This document shows positions 62,695 through 64,000 of a stretch of DNA of 64,000 nt, piece by piece. The DNA lies in contig BPKO01000012.1 in assembly GCA_026005175.1 (NCBI GenBank), positions 83,935-147,934 of the forward strand, in the 5' to 3' direction. How positions within the stretch are numbered: the first letter of the stretch is position 1; each line of letters starts with the position of its first letter. The position numbers were made by a program, and so were the translations under genes. The DNA comes from Candidatus Tectimicrobiota bacterium. GTDB lineage: Bacteria > Tectomicrobia > Entotheonellia > Entotheonellales > Entotheonellaceae. The notes beneath the pieces were generated by a model, which saw only the letters and a program-made list of their open reading frames with translations, made no database searches and was not told the DNA's origin.

Positions 62695-63515
62695 GACTGC
62701 AGGGCAAAGTGGCCTTGATTACCGGTACCAGCCCCAACATCGGCGGCGGCATTGCTCTAGGGATGGCCGCAGAGGGCGCGCGGGTGGCGTGCGTCGATCG
62801 CCACCCGCCTTATGCCCATGCCTGTGCTGCCGACATCCAGGCGCGGGGCGGCGAAGCGTGCGGTATCGTGTGCGACGTCACCGACGAGGCGCAAGTGCGC
62901 GCAGCGGTAGAAGAAGCGCGCCGGCGCTTTGGCGGCATCGACATTCTGGTCAACAACGCCGTGCTGTTCAACGCCAAAGGAGTGCTCGACATGCCCCTGG
63001 CCGAGTGGCGCCAGCAGCTCGACGTCATCCTCACCGGCGCCTTTCTCTGCACCAAGTACGTGGCGCAGCTGATGCGCGCCCAGGGGCGCAAGGGGAGCAT
63101 CATCAACGTCATCTCCACCGCCGGGCATCAGGGCGAGCCGTGGAACGTGGGCTACTGCACCGCCAAGGCCGGCCTGCTCAACTTCACCCGCTCGGTGGCC
63201 ATGGAGCTCGCTGCCGACGGCATTCGCGTCAACAGCCTCACCCCTACTGCCACCGACGCCGCCGAGGCCCAGCAGCGGGCGGCTTCCTGGGGAGTGGCCT
63301 GGCCGCCGCCGCGGCAGGCCAGCCCGCAGCGCCGCGGCTTTCTTGCCGAGCCGCAGCGGGGGGTGCCGCTGCAGCGGCTGCCCAGCCCCTGGCACTACGC
63401 CCGTGCCGCGGTGTTCCTCGCTTCTGACGAGGCGGCGATGATCACGGGCATCGATCTGCGCGTTGACGCCGGGGCGGTGGCTCGCTACTGGCGCTGGGAT
63501 CCGGCGATGGCGTAG
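62691..63515 (+). CDS. Short-chain dehydrogenase/reductase (possible cis-dihydrodiol dehydrogenase)
   Basis: The start is GTG 62691, overlapping the previous TGA; this gives 274 residues. The cofactor loop is ITGTSPNIGGGIAL, with CDVTD, the Asn-Asn motif ILVNNAV, and the catalytic Ser (NVISTAG) and Y-C-T-A-K pair. The C-terminus has AMITGIDLRVDAG. The region SWGVAWPPPRQASPQ is a long insertion before the last helix. After a dioxygenase forms a cis-dihydrodiol, an SDR usually makes the catechol, which the LigB-like enzyme could then cleave. The precise substrate is inferred only. Confidence 0.87.
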   Translation: MRLQGKVALITGTSPNIGGGIALGMAAEGARVACVDRHPPYAHACAADIQARGGEACGIVCDVTDEAQVRAAVEEARRRFGGIDILVNNAVLFNAKGVLDMPLAEWRQQLDVILTGAFLCTKYVAQLMRAQGRKGSIINVISTAGHQGEPWNVGYCTAKAGLLNFTRSVAMELAADGIRVNSLTPTATDAAEAQQRAASWGVAWPPPRQASPQRRGFLAEPQRGVPLQRLPSPWHYARAAVFLASDEAAMITGIDLRVDAGAVARYWRWDPAMA

Positions 63516-63711
63516 CGGGCACTGCCTGCACGCGCACGTCGACGTCTAGGCGCAGCGCCGCAAAATGCCGCTGCACGGCCGCCAGGGCGGCTTCACGGGT
63601 GCCAAAGTGGTACGGCTCCCCCGAAGGCCGCCGCACCGTGCGCCAGCCCTCGCTGCCCACCCCGTGACGGGCCCGAACCTGAATGACGTACTCTCTCGCC
63701 TTTTCGGCCAT
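63442..63711 (-). CDS. Small hypothetical protein
   Basis: The 89-residue protein starts at ATG 63711. It has a plausible folded core, EYVIQVRARHGVGSEGW and REAALAAVQRHFAALRLDVD, followed by a Pro/Ser/Arg-rich tail. The tail overlaps the end of the dehydrogenase gene by 74 bases on the opposite strand. The family is not recognised; the beta-alpha-beta pattern suggests a small binding domain. The start lies 73 bases from that of the divergent sigma-factor gene. Confidence 0.55.
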   Translation of the reverse strand: MAEKAREYVIQVRARHGVGSEGWRTVRRPSGEPYHFGTREAALAAVQRHFAALRLDVDVRVQAVPATPSPDPSASSEPPPRRQRADRCP

Positions 63712-63784
63712 CGCGTCCACCCTTTCGCCGCTCGTCCAGCGTACTTTAAAACAGACGGTGAAGGCAACCGCCGGGAGGTCCTGC

Positions 63785-64000
63785 ATGGCAGACGGCGACG
63801 AAACCCTCTTTGGCCGCGTGCAGCAAGGCGACACGCAGGCCTTTGCCCAGCTGGTGGCGCGCTACCAGGCGCGCGTGTACAGCATCGCCCTGCGGACGCT
63901 GCACCACGTGCACGACGCGCAGGATGCTGCCCAGCAGGCCTTCCTCCAAGTGTGGCACAAGCGCCACACCTACAACCCGCGCTGGCCGTTTCGCCTCTGG
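63785..64000 (+). CDS. ECF-type RNA polymerase sigma factor, N-terminal part
   Basis: The start is ATG 63785, seven bases after GGGAGG; 72 codons are visible before the right edge. FGRVQQGDTQAFAQLVARYQ and YSIALRTLHHVHDAQDAAQQ form the sigma-2 region of ECF (sigma-24/RpoE-like) factors, ending in AFLQVWHK. ECF factors switch on stress or envelope genes, usually with an anti-sigma factor encoded next. The rest of the gene and any anti-sigma gene are outside the window. Confidence 0.9.
   Translation, partial: MADGDETLFGRVQQGDTQAFAQLVARYQARVYSIALRTLHHVHDAQDAAQQAFLQVWHKRHTYNPRWPFRLW

Noticed and set aside
63746-63967. Minus-strand open frame opposite the sigma factor gene
   Set aside because: It covers the start of the ECF sigma gene on the other strand and has no family features.

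Overview
The window looks like chromosome of a GC-rich Gram-negative bacterium. Support comes from an outer-membrane polysaccharide export lipoprotein (Wza type), a short 4.5S-type SRP RNA, the GC-rich codon use of almost every gene, and no phage, IS or plasmid genes. The lineage cannot be fixed from the sequence; a Desulfobacterota-, Tectomicrobia- or NC10-like organism is only a guess.

Layout. (1) 1 to 51,667, all on the minus strand: one near-continuous cell-surface polysaccharide locus of about 51 kb and 42 genes, many joined by ATGA/GTGA overlaps or very short gaps. It is read from right to left. It starts with a NusG/RfaH-type antitermination paralog, then a WcaJ-type initiating sugar transferase, Wza lipoprotein and Wzc-type copolymerase/tyrosine kinase. 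After these come glycosyltransferases of families GT2, GT4 and GT39, a Wzx flippase, a WaaL/Wzy-type ligase or polymerase, sugar-nucleotide enzymes and decorating enzymes. WbpI-, WbpE- and fused WbpB-WbpD-type genes suggest UDP-ManNAc(3NAc)A-type uronic acid synthesis. Two AsnB-type amidotransferases, a NodU-type carbamoyltransferase next to carAB, three deacetylases and three methyltransferases could modify the glycan. The left end is a GtrA/GtrB pair and a truncated GT39 gene.

(2) 51,668 to 52,050: the leader of that operon, with two perfect hairpins on the operon side. An SRP RNA gene lies on the opposite strand, followed by a terminator. (3) 52,051 to 58,593: housekeeping and stress-type genes: NUDIX hydrolase, EthD-domain protein, dynamin-like GTPase, a CoxE/MoxR pair, JAMM peptidase and fumarase C. 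(4) 58,704 to 63,515: a LOG-family protein, then an aromatic-ring degradation operon (ring-hydroxylating dioxygenase alpha and beta, LigB-type ring-cleavage dioxygenase, SDR dehydrogenase) behind a recognisable sigma70-type promoter. (5) 63,442 to 64,000: a small hypothetical gene and the start of an ECF sigma factor gene.

A striking property is that at least seven genes are broken by what looks like one extra base. Most of these sit in G or C runs, and removing one base restores a normal family sequence each time. Uncorrected homopolymer overcalls are the simplest explanation; true decay or slip-strand phase variation is the alternative. Several AT-rich patches (1-460, about 10,430-10,660, 28,780-29,110, 35,500-36,660) interrupt the GC-rich background inside the polysaccharide locus.
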